From Spiroplasma endosymbiont of Amphimallon solstitiale (GTDB lineage Bacteria; Bacillota_I; Bacilli_A; Mycoplasmatales; VBWQ01), in the NCBI RefSeq assembly GCF_964030965.1, contig NZ_OZ034999.1, positions 1,054,001 to 1,118,000 on the forward strand: a stretch of DNA of 64,000 bases, read 5' to 3'. The notes under the pieces are model-generated. The model was not told the origin of the DNA and did not search any database. It was given only the letters and a program-made list of their open reading frames with translations. The position numbers were made by a program, and so were the translations under genes. Below, in pieces: positions 33,929-44,300 of this stretch; the stretch's first letter is position 1; each line of letters starts with the position of its first letter.

Positions 33929-34058
33929 AAACAAAAAGATTTAAATACTATAGCATTTCAAATTAATTCTACACCCAGAAAATCACTATCTTATAAAAGA
34001 CCAATAGATTTAATACAATTATTTTAAAAAACTGTCCCATTTATATTTACAATTCAGG
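33929..34058 (+). mobile_element. IS30 3'-end remnant facing copy C
   Basis: 130 bp equal to the last part of IS30 in plus orientation (from AAACAAAAAGATTT to the terminal ACAATTCAGG), joined directly to copy C in opposite orientation. IS30 elements are known to insert at or next to IS30 ends. Confidence 0.9.
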
Positions 34059-34272
34059 AAATAATTAATAATTATCTTGTTAAAACTTTTAATCAATTGA
34101 TAACTTTTTTCATTTATAAAACTATTAAAACTTTTTTTTAATTTTGTAGAAAAGTAGTGGTAAAATAAAAAAAGTCATCAACTTGACTTAAAATTTGATT
34201 TTATTAAATTTTGGGATTTATTTTTTTACAAACTGAAATATAACACATTGGATTTTTGATAAGGGGTTAATC

Positions 34273-34435
34273 CTTTAATTTTTTAGAAAAGTAATTATAC
34301 ATGATAAAGTGTTATTTTTAGAGAATTTTTACACTAAATAATGTTACTTTTAACAAATTTTTAATTAAAAATAATATTTTAAGTGTAAATTGATGAATAA
34401 TTTTTGGTCATCCATACTTTTCTACATAATTAAAA
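34273..34435 (+). repeat. MITE copy 8 (inside IS1595-like copy B)
   Basis: 163 bp at the homologous site to copy 1, flanked by GGTTAATC at 34265-34272 and 34436-34443. Confidence 0.92.
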
Positions 34436-35356
34436 GGTTAATCCGTAGTGTTGATATTTTCATTTCCATAAATTGAGGTAATTTTGAATATTGGTAAATC
34501 CAATGCCATGGTAATGAGTAATAAATTCTTTTAAACTTGATTGTATTTTACTGACATTACTTAATTTTTTATAATTTAATTCTTTATTTTCTTTTGATTT
34601 AAACTGCTGGATAGTGGATTTAGTTTGTTTAGCTACTGTATCATATAATACTTGCATATCACAAACTATAATTGAATTTTCTTCGATAAGTTTCGATGTT
34701 AAGTTTTCTTATACTCATTTTTTATTTAATCTTTTAGTATTTGTTGTTTGAGCATAGATATTTCGGTTTTCATCAATTGCCATTTGAATACAACAATTTA
34801 AATCTTTAGTATTTTCTTCAATTCATTGTTTTCTTGGATCATTTGGATCTTTAAAGTTTCCTTTATGAATTTCTTTGATAAAAGTTTCGTCAACTTCAAT
34901 TCTAGCTTTTAATTTTACAAATTGATTTTGTGTTTTTACTAATTGTGTTGATTTCATAAATTTTTGACGATTAAATCAGGCAGTTTTATTTGTAGTATTA
35001 ATAAATTGAGAAATAATGTAAGCAGATTGACCTAAAGTAGCTATTTGTATCAATAAATCTCATTGATCATGAGATAAATGACTTCAATAAAAATAATGAT
35101 TTTTAAAAGCATGAAAAGTAATATTACAACTTTTACATTTATATCTTTGCTTATAATCTTTACTACCATATTTAGTACACAAAAAAGAACTACAATCTGG
35201 ACATTGAATCCCTTTCTCTTTGAATTTTTGTTCGACTGCTTCAAATTTTTCTTTTTTCTCAATTTGTTTAATTCTAGTTTTATTTTCTCTAAAAATCTCA
35301 ATAAAATCTTTATCAGACAAATTATTTAAAATTTCTTTTACTGTATTTTTATTCAT
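34430..35356 (-). pseudogene. IS1595-like transposase with a nonsense mutation
   Basis: Same gene as 2306-3232, but one CAA (Gln) codon has become TAA (34709-34711), between the first and second acidic motifs. Copy A has CAA there. This copy therefore makes no full transposase, and copy A is the only candidate in the window. Confidence 0.9.
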
Positions 35357-35468
35357 TTAAAATCACCTCTTTAATATTAAAAATACCATATAAAAATATA
35401 TTTTTGCTAATTTTACTAATACCACTACTTTTCTACAAAATTAAAGAAACTTTTTATTTTTTTATATG

Positions 35469-35711
35469 TTATATATCATAAAGTTTATGTTGTTGAATAC
35501 CAAAATAATTACAAAAATCATTAAGTCAATACTCCATATATTTATGTTTTTCATTTTTCTTTCAATCAAGTTTACCAATTGAACTTAAAATTGCAAAGTT
35601 AAATAGCCTTTGAGTCATAATTCCAGCACACTCATTTGTCACTGCACGAACAATTACATTTGACTTTTTAATAAATTTATTTTCTTTTTGGTTTACTAAA
35701 CTATTTGCCAT
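35469..35711 (-). pseudogene. N-terminal fragment of a Rep_3-type plasmid initiator
   Basis: 80 codons from ATG 35711 (MANSLVNQKENKFIKKSN, MTQRLFNFAILS, YWLNDFCNYFGIQQHKLYD), matching the first quarter of the protein at 52618-53574 almost exactly, then leaving that sequence at 35473 into recO. It therefore marks the joint of plasmid-type DNA with the chromosome. Unlike the other copy it has a normal ATG, and five iterons lie just upstream. Confidence 0.8.
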
Positions 35712-36180
35712 AAACTAACCCCATTTAAATTATTTATCAAATATAAAATCATTATATCATATTTATATCCGTATATGTTGTAATTCATATCCGTATATGT
35801 TGTAATTCATATCCGTATATGTTGTAATTCATATCCGTATATGTTGTAATTCATATCCGTATATGTTGTAATTAATATAAATATTTCCATAATCAATAAA
35901 GATAATTTGATAGTCTATAATATATAATAAGTATTAATAATATATAATAATTAACAAAAAATTTTAAATGTTTTAATAAATCAACTATTATTAATGCATA
36001 AAATCAGAAAATAAATGCTTAATTTATTAAATTAATTCAAAATTTTGAACTTTTAATTACAACATATACGGATATAAATATTTTGACAATAATTGCTAAT
36101 TTATTTTTTCATATAAATATTTTTGTAAAAACTATTATTTATAATTCAAAAATCTAGTAATTTATTGTACAATTAATTCT
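35712..36180. other. Plasmid-type replication origin region, copy 1
   Basis: Gene-free stretch holding five iterons, an A/T-rich spacer and one inverted iteron. Its reverse complement recurs at 52242-52617 upstream of the complete rep gene. The duplicated sequence ends near the string AGAATTAAT/ATTAATTCT, where the second copy is joined to an IS256. Confidence 0.75.
35765..35874. repeat. Five 22-bp iterons of a plasmid-type origin
   Basis: Five exact head-to-tail units, each containing ATCCGTATATGTTGTAAT, starting at 35765, 35787, 35809, 35831 and 35853. They lie immediately upstream of the rep fragment, the usual place for initiator binding sites. One inverted unit lies at 36055-36075, with a very A/T-rich stretch between (DNA-unwinding-like). 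The equivalent region at 52320-52563 has two plus one. Confidence 0.85.
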
Positions 36181-36420
36181 GTTACTGGTGTGGTCTTTTG
36201 CGAGGTGGCACTGGTAACGTTTATATTTAATTGAAAGTTTGATTTGCAATCAAAAATTAAATATGATAAAGTTAAATTATAAAAATTGAATACTAAAAAT
36301 AGGTACACCTCGCAAAATTATGACCTATCTATAAAGATATATTTTTTATCTTCTTTTAAATGAAAAAGAATTTAAAAATAAACGAGTTACAACCTATTAC
36401 TTTGGTTGTAATTTTTATTT
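36181..36420 (+). ncRNA. Structured leader or small RNA upstream of the NUDIX-like gene
   Basis: A compact hairpin (GTTAC with GTAAC, 36181-36218) overlaps one arm of a 12-bp perfect inverted repeat, TTTTGCGAGGTG (36196-36207) with CACCTCGCAAAA (36306-36317). The two pairings could exclude each other. A terminator-like hairpin follows (TTACAACC / GGTTGTAA then T-rich, 36385-36415), 38 bases before the next gene. This fits a cis-acting leader with alternative folds, or an RNA connected with replication. No known riboswitch class recognised. Confidence 0.45.
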
Positions 36421-36452
36421 TTAAAAGTACTTTTGGAAAGGAAGATTTTTTT

Positions 36453-37073
36453 ATGAATAAAGAATATTTAAAATTTATTAAAGTAGAATTCATGCACGGA
36501 GTTGAAGAACCTTGATGCAATAATCAAGGTGTTGCAATATTACCCTATGTTGTTAAAAACAATGAATATCATTATTTATTGAGTAAAGAATACAACCCAT
36601 TGTTTAAAAATAAACAGATTAGTCAGTACAGTACTATTACGGGTGGATTAGAAAATAATAAGCACTATCAAACAGTAATTAATGAAATGTTTGAAGAAAC
36701 TGGTATTGATGTTACTAACAAAAAAGTAAAAATTCATTATTTAGGTAAACATTATGCAAATAAGTCAAGTACAAAATTATGATATTTTTATGGCATTGAT
36801 TTAACTAAATTAGATTTAGATTTGAATGCAACATATAAAGGTACTGGTGATAATAGCATTGGTGAAAAAGAAATTAGTGCAAGATTTGTTAATGAAAAGC
36901 AATTAAACAGATCAAATGATGCTTTAAGTTTAACTACGCATAGTAAATTAACTTTAAAAAATTTGATTAGCTTTGATAATAATGCAAATCAAAAACTAGA
37001 TACTATTTTGCAAATTTTAAATGATATAAAACAAGCAACAATTAAATCTAATGAAAATTCTTGAAAAGATTAG
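36453..37073 (+). CDS. NUDIX-like domain protein
   Basis: 206 residues, ATG at 36453 behind GGAAAGGAAG. The central GGLENN ... NEMFEETGID resembles the NUDIX box (G-x5-E-x7-R-E-x-x-E-E-x-G-U), keeping the EE-TG core but with Asn for the Arg and a basic residue at the first Glu. The fold is supported by VAILPYVVKNNEYHYLLSKE before the box. The C-terminal helix (KLDTILQILNDIKQATI) is extra. A nucleotide-derivative hydrolase is likely by family, though activity is uncertain. First gene of a plus-strand series on the plasmid-like segment. Confidence 0.6.
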
Positions 37074-37085
37074 GGGGTAAAAATT

Positions 37086-37373
37086 ATGCAATTAACTAAA
37101 AAAGAACAAGAGCTTCTATCAACTTATCAAAACTGATTAAAGAAGAATAGTTTAAGTGATAAATGTAATGCTTATTTTATTTCTAAAAATTCGATGTTGG
37201 TGTTTCAAGTGTGAGATTTTCAAAAACTTATAAGTGAAACTATTTGAATAAAAATTGATAATGAAAAATGACAATTTTATATTAAAAATTTAGATGAGAA
37301 GTTTAATAAAACTTTTTTATTAGAAGATATTTTGAAAATTGAAAAAGATTTTGTTTTAAAAACTTTTAAATAA
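37086..37373 (+). CDS. Hypothetical 95-residue protein
   Basis: ATG at 37086 after GGGGG, 12 bases past the NUDIX-like gene and surely co-transcribed. Starts MQLTKKEQELLSTYQNWLKK and contains five TGA-Trp codons; probably a small alpha/beta protein with many Trp and Phe residues. No signal peptide, membrane helix or known motif. Confidence 0.6.
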
Positions 37374-37443
37374 AAAGCAAATTTGTAAACAATATGTAAC
37401 AATGTATAATAATATAGTGTTTAAACAAATGTAAAGCGTTGAA

Positions 37444-37481
37444 TTTAAGAATATGAACGGTTTTGTATTCATATTCTTAAA
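37444..37481 (+). promoter_or_regulatory. Perfect 14-bp stem-loop in an intergenic leader
   Basis: TTTAAGAATATGAA pairs with TTCATATTCTTAAA, and outer bases GCG...CGC extend it. No T run follows, so it is more likely an RNA structure or binding site than a terminator. It lies 60 bases before the next ribosome site. Confidence 0.45.
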
Positions 37482-37540
37482 TATCGCTAAAAACAGCAAA
37501 TATGGAGTGCATTTAGGCAAATGGTATCAAGGAGAATAGT

Positions 37541-37609
37541 ATGAATAAAAAATTAACAAATTATCAAAAAAATAAAGAACAAATTTTAATTAGAAAAAAA
37601 GAAAATTAA
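37541..37609 (+). CDS. Possible 22-residue lysine-rich peptide
   Basis: ATG at 37541 behind AAGGAGAATAGT, a good ribosome site; encodes MNKKLTNYQKNKEQILIRKK and stops. The same frame continues after the stop as LSRKDKNQWDRDLWTRV, which looks coding, so this could be a longer gene broken by one TAA. Confidence 0.35.
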   Translation: MNKKLTNYQKNKEQILIRKKEN

Positions 37610-37684
37610 AAATTGTCAAGAAAAGATAAAAATCAATGAGACCGTGATTTGTGAACAAGAGTTTAAAAAGGAGTTAAAGAAAAA

Positions 37685-38113
37685 ATGGCAGCAGAAGTAT
37701 TTTTTGAACCAGAAAATGAGGAGTTTAACCTTTATATTGATAATAAAGAAGTCAAACGTGGTGGTAAATTTAAAAAAATTAAATGAAAAAATGAACAATT
37801 AGAATTATTCAAAAGATTTAAAGAAATTAAACAAAATATTTGAATTCAAATATATGATGTTTATTTAGATAAATCAGAAAATGTTATTGGTCTTGGTTTT
37901 AGAATTACTCCTGAAGCCAGTTTTTATCATGAATATCCAGACATAGATTTTGATATAAATGGTTTCATTATTGGTGATTTAGAAGAAGAATTAAAAGATA
38001 TAAAAGCTAGTAGTCAAAAATGATACAAATTAGTTAATAATTTTTATAAAGTTTTAATAAATTTACAAAAAGAACAAAAAATAATTGTTAATAACAAATC
38101 AAAAATACATTAA
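37685..38113 (+). CDS. Hypothetical acidic 142-residue protein
   Basis: ATG at 37685 with AAGGAG 13 bases upstream. Begins MAAEVFFEPENEEFNLYIDN; contains IQIYDVYLDKSENVIGLGFR and a charged C-terminal helix (LVNNFYKVLINLQKEQK). Soluble, no recognised family. It lies 17 bases before ssb and is probably part of its operon, suggesting a DNA-related plasmid role, but this is only context. Confidence 0.6.
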
Positions 38114-38130
38114 AAGGAGAATAAAAAAAA

Positions 38131-38610
38131 ATGAACAAAGTTATATTAATAGGCAGACTTGCTCTTGATTTAAAATTATATAAAACTCAAAGTGAAAAAC
38201 CTTTTACTTTTTTTACCATTGCAGTTAATAATATTTCAAATCAAGCTGATTTTATTTCATGTGTTGCATGAAATAAAGTTGCTGAAAAAATGTGTGAATA
38301 TTTAGGTAAAGGTTCTTTAATATCGTTATCAGGAAGACTGTCAGTAAGAAAAATAATAAATCAAGATAGAAAAGAACAATATATTACTGAAGTAGTTGCT
38401 GAAAATGTTACTTTTTTAGATTATCGCAAACAGGAAAATAAATTAAATAATTCTAATATTGATAATTCACTAATAGAAACTGATAAGAAAATTGATTTAG
38501 ATAGCGCTTTTAAAAATGTTAATTACACTTTAAATAATTCAGAAATTGAAAATTTATATGAAAATAATGATTTGGATTTTAATGAAGAAGTTATTGTTTG
38601 AGATAATTAA
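38131..38610 (+). CDS. ssb: Single-stranded DNA-binding protein
   Basis: 159 residues, ATG at 38131 behind AAGGAGA. OB-fold with the family opening MNKVILIGRLALDLKL, FTIAVNN, FISCVAWNKVAEKMCEYL (Trp encoded by TGA), KGSLISLSGRLSVR and TEVVAENVTFLD. The C-terminal tail is acidic and ends FNEEVIVWDN rather than the usual DDDIPF tip that recruits partner proteins. A plasmid-borne copy, besides the chromosomal one expected elsewhere. Confidence 0.92.
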
Positions 38611-38649
38611 TTGTGTTAAATAATTATAAATTAAAGGAGAACAAATAAA

Positions 38650-41403
38650 ATGAAAAAATTACTAACTATGCTTGCAGTTTCTACTTTGGTAGGAACAAGT
38701 GCAAGTAATTTAAAACCAGTATTTACGAATAATGTTGTAAATCATGGTTTTAAATCAAATCAATTAAATAAAAATTTAACTATGATTAATAGTCCATTTA
38801 TTAATGATTTTCAAGACTTAAAAAATAAAAAAATTCAAAAAGTTATAATTGCACCAAATGGTACAATATATGCAGGAAGTAGCACAACTGGTTTATGAAA
38901 AAGTACTGATGGCGTTAATTTCAAACAAGTAAATGGTATCCCTAATAGTTATGCTATTCAAAGTATAGATATTGCTTTAAGTGGAGAAATATGAGTTGGA
39001 ACAAACCAAGAATTATATTTTTCAAATGACAATGGAATTAATTTTAATTCAGTAACAAATAATAAAATAAATAATATAACTTCTATTGCAATTGCTCCAA
39101 ATGGTACAGTTTATGTAGGTGTTTATGGTAATGGCTTATGAAAATTAACTAAGGGAGAGACTGATTTTGAAAAATTAACAAGTGTATCTTCTTCAATGAT
39201 TTATTCTATTAATATTGATAAAAATGGAAATATTTTTTTTGGTAGTTCTTTATCATTTAAAAATACTGGTTTATGAAAAAGTACTGATGGAATAAATTTT
39301 ACAAATATATATCCAAAAAATAATATAGACTCTATTGCAATTGCTCCAAATGGAACAATATATGCAAAAATTAATACTAAATTAAATAAATCAACAGATG
39401 GAGGAATTACATTTGAACAAGTAAACGGTATATCTGATGAATACTATGTAAATTCTATTGCAACTGCTCCAAATGGAACAGTTTGAGTTGGAACTGAAAA
39501 AGAAGGACAACATGGTTCTGGGTTATTATATAAAAGTACTGATGGCGTTAATTTCAAATCACTTTCTGGTATTGTTGAAACAATAAAATGTGTATATTTA
39601 TCAGATGATAATATTTATTTTACTACAGGCGACTATTACACTGATGGTGGTTTATTTAAAGGTCATTTAATTAATGATTTATTAAAAATCAATAAACCTG
39701 ACTATTGAGATTCTTTATTTGATGGTTTTGTTTATAAAAATGAACAAAAATTAGATTTTAAAGAACAATACTTAAAAAGTGCTATATTAGATGGAAATTC
39801 AATTACAGTTCCATCTACAGATGTAGATATAGCTAGTGGTGAACATACTTTAATTTTAACTTTGAAAGATGAATATAGACAATATCTTGATTTATTTAGT
39901 GGTGATATTACAACTGGTCAAGTTACATATAAGTTATGAGTAAAAACATCAATTGATAAAAATAAAATCAACTACAAAACCAATGTTGATGATACAGATT
40001 TATTGACTGGTTTGGTATCGGATTTAGGTAATACTATTGGTAAACCAATTATTCAAACTCGAAGTAAACAAGGTAGTAGTCACTCCGCAACTTTAAATTC
40101 TAAATTTGATGATATTTTGATTGATTACCCAAATAGTTTTTATGTACAAGGAACAGTAAATGAAACAACAAATGATTTTACTGAAGTTAAAACACATCAA
40201 ACTTTTTCTAAAAATTTAAATATAAATAATGATGGTATATATCATTTACATTTAGTTGATGTTGTTGGTAATATTTATGAAAGTTATCTTGAACTTGGTG
40301 AAAGTAATTGAAAATTACAAGGAAAATTTGATGATCAGGATTTAAATGATAAATCAAACAAATTAAATGTTACAGTTGATAGTCATTCTGCAAGTCAAGA
40401 AGTTAAACAAGAAGCTAATGGTTGATTAGATAATTATAAAAATATTGCTGATAATACATTTAATAATATTGTATCAACTAAAGGTAAGGGTTTTGTAATA
40501 TCAATTGATAGTGATTTAAAAGGTGATTATAAGTCATTTTTAGATCCAGTTACTTATGTAAATACACAAACATTATATGCTATAAATCAAAGTAAATTAG
40601 ATAAAGTAATTAGTGATATTGCAGAACAAAAATTACAAGATGGCTTAGAAAAATTACCAAAAAATTTAAATGTTGATATTAAAAATGTAGTTAATAAATC
40701 AACATTAGATAATTATTCGGTTTGAATTAAAAACTATCAAGATTTTATTAACAAAAAGGAAGATAAATGAATAAATGAAATTGAAAAAATAGCTTCTCGT
40801 GGTTTTGCAACAACCGAACAAGAACAACAAATCAAAGATCAAGTTATTCAATTTTTAAATAACGATAATATAAAAAAATATTTAAAAAATATTGTTTGAG
40901 AAGACAATAAATTATTAAAAGCTACAAGTAATGATTATCAGCAATATATTGAATTAGATAAGTTACAAAGTGATACTATCGATTGAGTAAATACCAATAT
41001 GAAAGACATAAACATAGCATATCAACAAGCTATTAAAAATGCTGAAAGTGGATTGAATTTACATGGATATAGTATTGATGAAATTTTAAATGGTAAACAA
41101 AAACCTCAAACAAAAAACGAAATTGATAATTTTGCAGCTGGTCAAAGTTATCATGACTGATTACAAAGTCAAGCAAATATTAAGTTTCGTGATTGAGGCT
41201 TATTGTTGGGATTTAGTATTGGTATTCCATTAATTTTACTTTCTTTTGTTGCAGGTATTTTTATTCGTTGACGTACAAATCCTAAATATCGTGGTTATTG
41301 AAGAGCAAGACAGTTAGATAAACAAGATAAAGTAGCTGAGATGAAAAAAATAAAAAATATTAGAAAAGAAAATAAAGGAATCAAAAAAAACCACGATGAA
41401 TAG
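38650..41403 (+). CDS. SARP-like surface adhesin with Asp-box repeats
   Basis: 917 residues. Signal peptide MKKLLTMLAVSTLVGTSA; then 7 or so repeats of about 40 residues carrying (L)WKSTDGxxFKxV and IAPNGTxYAG strings, an Asp-box/BNR-like beta-propeller pattern, over residues 70-330. A central domain is followed by a helical coiled-coil region (about 600-830), a membrane helix LLLGFSIGIPLILLSFVAGI and a basic tail. This plan matches the S. citri adhesion-related proteins (SARP/ScARP) encoded on plasmids and involved in attachment to leafhopper cells. Strong AAAGGAG site. Overlaps the next gene by 8 bases. Confidence 0.78.
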
Positions 41404-42163
41404 AAAACAATTAGGTTATTATGTTGAACATTTTGTTTATTTAAATCCTAAAAAAAATAAATATCCAAATTTTAATAAATATGATCTAAGTTCTTTTTTA
41501 ATTATTCAAAATCAATTTAAAAAAAATAAAAAATACATTATCACTTCAAATTATGATGATATTTTTTATAATAAAAATGAATTTTTAAATGGAAAAAAAT
41601 GAATATATATTCTTTTATCAAGTAAAGATATTTTTGAATATCATAAAAAAATTAGAGATGATTTTCCTTTTTGTAAACATAAAAAATTAATTAAAACATT
41701 ATTAGATGATTTATTTTTTTGATTTGATAAAAATCCTAAAAAAATAATTAATGATGTATCGGAAGCAAGTTATAATATTGAATTAAGAAAAAAATTAGAA
41801 AAAATACGTTATTTTTTAGATGAACAAGATTGAAGTAATTATTTTTTTAATTTACAAAAATTAATGCATGAACAAATTATTAAATTTTTAGGGTGAAATA
41901 AAGAATTAAAATATGATTTATACAATAAAATTTTAAGAAAAAAATTAAGTATTTTCTTATGTAAAGAAAAAGTAGATAAATATTTGCAATTTATTGAATT
42001 ATTAAATATTTATAGAAATACAATTTCTAAAGCAGCTCCTTTATTACGAAATATTAATCAACAAATATTAAATAATTGAAATACTTATTCAACATTTGAT
42101 AAAAAAGATACTGCATTAGAACTTTACTATAGTTTAATTAAATTTATAGATGTTTGTTATTAA
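41396..42163 (+). CDS. 255-residue protein, possibly HEPN/Abi-like
   Basis: Starts at an ATG inside the adhesin's stop region (ATGAATAG), so its translation is coupled to the adhesin. Mostly helical and lysine-rich; the C-terminal part ELLNIYRNTISKAAPLLRNI resembles the helix of Abi_2/HEPN proteins, where R-(N)-x4-6-H is catalytic, but here Lys stands for the His. Either an inactive HEPN or an unrelated helical protein. No signal peptide. A cytoplasmic partner of the adhesin is also possible. Confidence 0.45.
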
Positions 42164-42399
42164 CTGTCAATATTGAGTGAAAATTTCCCAAAAATATTTA
42201 TAAAAAAATAAATTATTTTGGAAAGTTAAACTATTCAATAAACTACATAAATTCCAAATAACCCATAAAAAATTTAGTTCCTTATTTTATACAAAAACTT
42301 TTTTTATTTTAAAAAAGTAGTAAAATTTAGAAAAATAAAAAATTGCTTTGTTTTGAAAGTAAATATTTTTATATTTACTTTCAAAGGAGAACAATAAAT
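42164..42399 (+). promoter_or_regulatory. Leader with an RBS-adjacent hairpin
   Basis: TTGAAAGTAAATAT and ATATTTACTTTCAA (42352-42383) form a perfect 14-bp stem whose 3' arm touches the AAAGGAGA ribosome site, so the fold could lower access to it. Upstream, the string TTTAGTTCCTTATTTTATAC also occurs at 46338, where it is part of a terminator. Confidence 0.45.
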
Positions 42400-43884
42400 A
42401 TGAAATATTTTAATCCAAGTTATTGATTTAAGTTATGAATGCTAACTGTCCCATTTTTTCAAAATAAAAACCAAGGTATTAATGGTAAATGAATTGATAA
42501 TAATGAAAAGATTAAAAATTGAGCTAGCAACAATACTAATTTACAATCAATAAACCAAGATATTAGCTTTACAAATTTAAATACTAATTATCAACGATAT
42601 AATTTAAATCAACAATTACCAAATCAAAATATTGACCTTTTTTATCAAATAAAACTACAAACAAATACTCATAAACATCGTCATGAAAAACACAGAAATA
42701 GACTAAAAAGAGAGAATTTTTTTGATATAACATCAATCAAAGGAAATGAAATTACAAATGTTCCATTTTCTTTTTCTTCTCCAATTACTGTTTCATTTGT
42801 ACCAATAATTTTTGAAGGAATAATAGATGATTATTATTATTGAAAAGACTTAAATTTTGATGATCCTAAAAAGAAATTTGGTGAAATATTTAAAGAAAAA
42901 ATAAAAGATATGTACAATAACGGTGAAATTAAAATTAATTTTCAAATTAATTGGTCAACTGTAAATAAATTTGGTGAACTTATTTTTGATAATTTTTTGG
43001 AAATTGAAAAAACATATGCAAATAGTTCTAAACAAGAACGCATAGAAATTAATTTTGAGTATTATAATTTTAAATCAGTAAGAATAATAACAGAAGATAT
43101 ATTGGGTTATCCAAATAAATGTTTTGATAATTTAAAAAGAGATTTTCCAGATTGAAATAAAAATATCGAAATTAATTTAGGAAAAATTAATATTAATAAA
43201 AATTATGAATATTGATCTGGAAAAAAAGATGATAGCATTAAAACTGCAATAAAAAGAAAATATCTTTCTATTAAAAAAGAAAATATCGAAATTATAAATT
43301 GAAAAGATTATTCATATTTTGATAAATGTTTTAAATTTCAATTATTAGCAAAAAATTATGCTAGAGAACTTGATGATTGTTATTCCTATGGTTCAACAAA
43401 AACAATTTTTACTTATATAACACAAAATAAACTTAATGAAATAAACTATAATATAACAAATAACGTATTATTCCAAGATTGAATAGAAGATATAAGATAT
43501 TGAAATTCTACTTTGCCACAAGCAATAAATAATGCTAAAACATTTACTCCTGAACAGCTATATAATTGAAAAAGACAAGAACGTATAAATATTCAAGGTT
43601 ATGTATCAAGATGAAAAATTTTAATAAAAATAATAGATGATGAGATGAAAATTGATGAATTAAGCAAAAATTTGCAAGGATTAAAAAATGATTTTAAAAT
43701 TTTAAATAAAACAGTTAATGAATTAGAAACAAGAGTTTCTAATTTGGAAAATGAATCAAATTGAAATTGTGCTAATACAGTAAATTTAGTTGGTGAATTA
43801 ATTTCTTACATGCCTGTAATTGGAACTGTTGGTTCTAAACTTTCAGCAATTACTTCTGGTACTTGTGCTATTGCTGGTATATAA
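42400..43884 (+). CDS. Large exported or surface protein, unknown family
   Basis: 494 residues. The N-terminus (MKYFNPSYWFKLWMLTVPFF) is a short hydrophobic stretch that could be a signal. It is followed by an Asn/Gln-rich linker, a basic patch (HKHRHEKHRNRLKR), a beta-rich middle, a coiled coil with heptads (LQGLKNDFKILNKTVNELE) near residue 440 and a hydrophobic Gly-rich end (YMPVIGTVGSKL...TCAIAGI). It uses one TGG among many TGA Trp codons. Such plans occur in secreted spiroplasma proteins and coil-bearing toxins, but no domain is recognised. Confidence 0.6.
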
Positions 43885-44023
43885 TTCTAATTATTTTATA
43901 TCTTTAAAATCAATTTTAAGGCACCAAATTTGCCACTAGACAAATGATTTAAAATTTTATATAGTTAAGTATTCACAAAAATAATCTTTTATAAAAAGAA
44001 TTTTATCTAATTTTAATTTGGCA

Positions 44024-44230
44024 TTATTGGTATCCATATCTTCAAGGATGGTTTTTATTTGGTATATAAACCTTTTTAGTTTTTATCAACTCTTTTATGA
44101 TAATTGGTTTTGGTGCTATTTCTTTTAGTTCATATATTTGATAATTGTAACTAATATATAACTCATCAATAAATGATTTAAGTACAATTACATCAGTTCT
44201 AGGTTGTATGTATTGAACTTTGTTATTTTT
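44024..44230 (-). pseudogene. C-terminal fragment of an unknown protein cut by IS256
   Basis: Open from the IS256 edge: NKVQYIQPRTDVIVLKSF, then YISYNYQIYELKE and the end KNHPWRYGYQ, TAA. No start in the window. The remainder was lost on the other side of the IS. Function unknown. Confidence 0.5.
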
Positions 44231-44300
44231 GGCAATGTTTAGTAATCTGTGTAACTTACAAAAATAACTATGTTTAATTAATTCTAGTAAATATAATTAA

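Larger units (their letters stand above)
34136..35446 (-). mobile_element. IS1595-like insertion sequence, copy B
   Basis: 1311 bp with the shared ends; target duplication AAACTTTT at 34128-34135 and 35447-35454. It carries the MITE at exactly the same internal site as copy A, so the two copies descend from one IS that already held the MITE. Confidence 0.9.
32507..35472 (-). pseudogene. recO: RecO recombination mediator, broken by IS30, IS1595-like element and a plasmid joint
   Basis: The C-terminal part (32507-32867) has NLYEQLMINSNFKKVYVFFLF and a RecO-type four-Cys site, CINCN and GGVFCKNC. After IS30 copy C the frame resumes at 34059-34135 (FNSFINEKSYQLIKSFNK). After the IS1595-like copy B only about 26 bases remain (35447-35472) before a stop and a join to a plasmid-type rep gene. 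The position next to glyS-dnaG-rpoD is where Firmicutes carry recO. The N-terminal OB domain is missing from the window. RecO loads RecA at single-strand gaps; loss would weaken recombination repair unless another copy exists. Confidence 0.7.

Noticed and set aside
35765-35874. CRISPR-like array of five short repeats
   Set aside because: The 22-bp units are directly adjacent with no spacers and lie upstream of a rep gene, so they are iterons.
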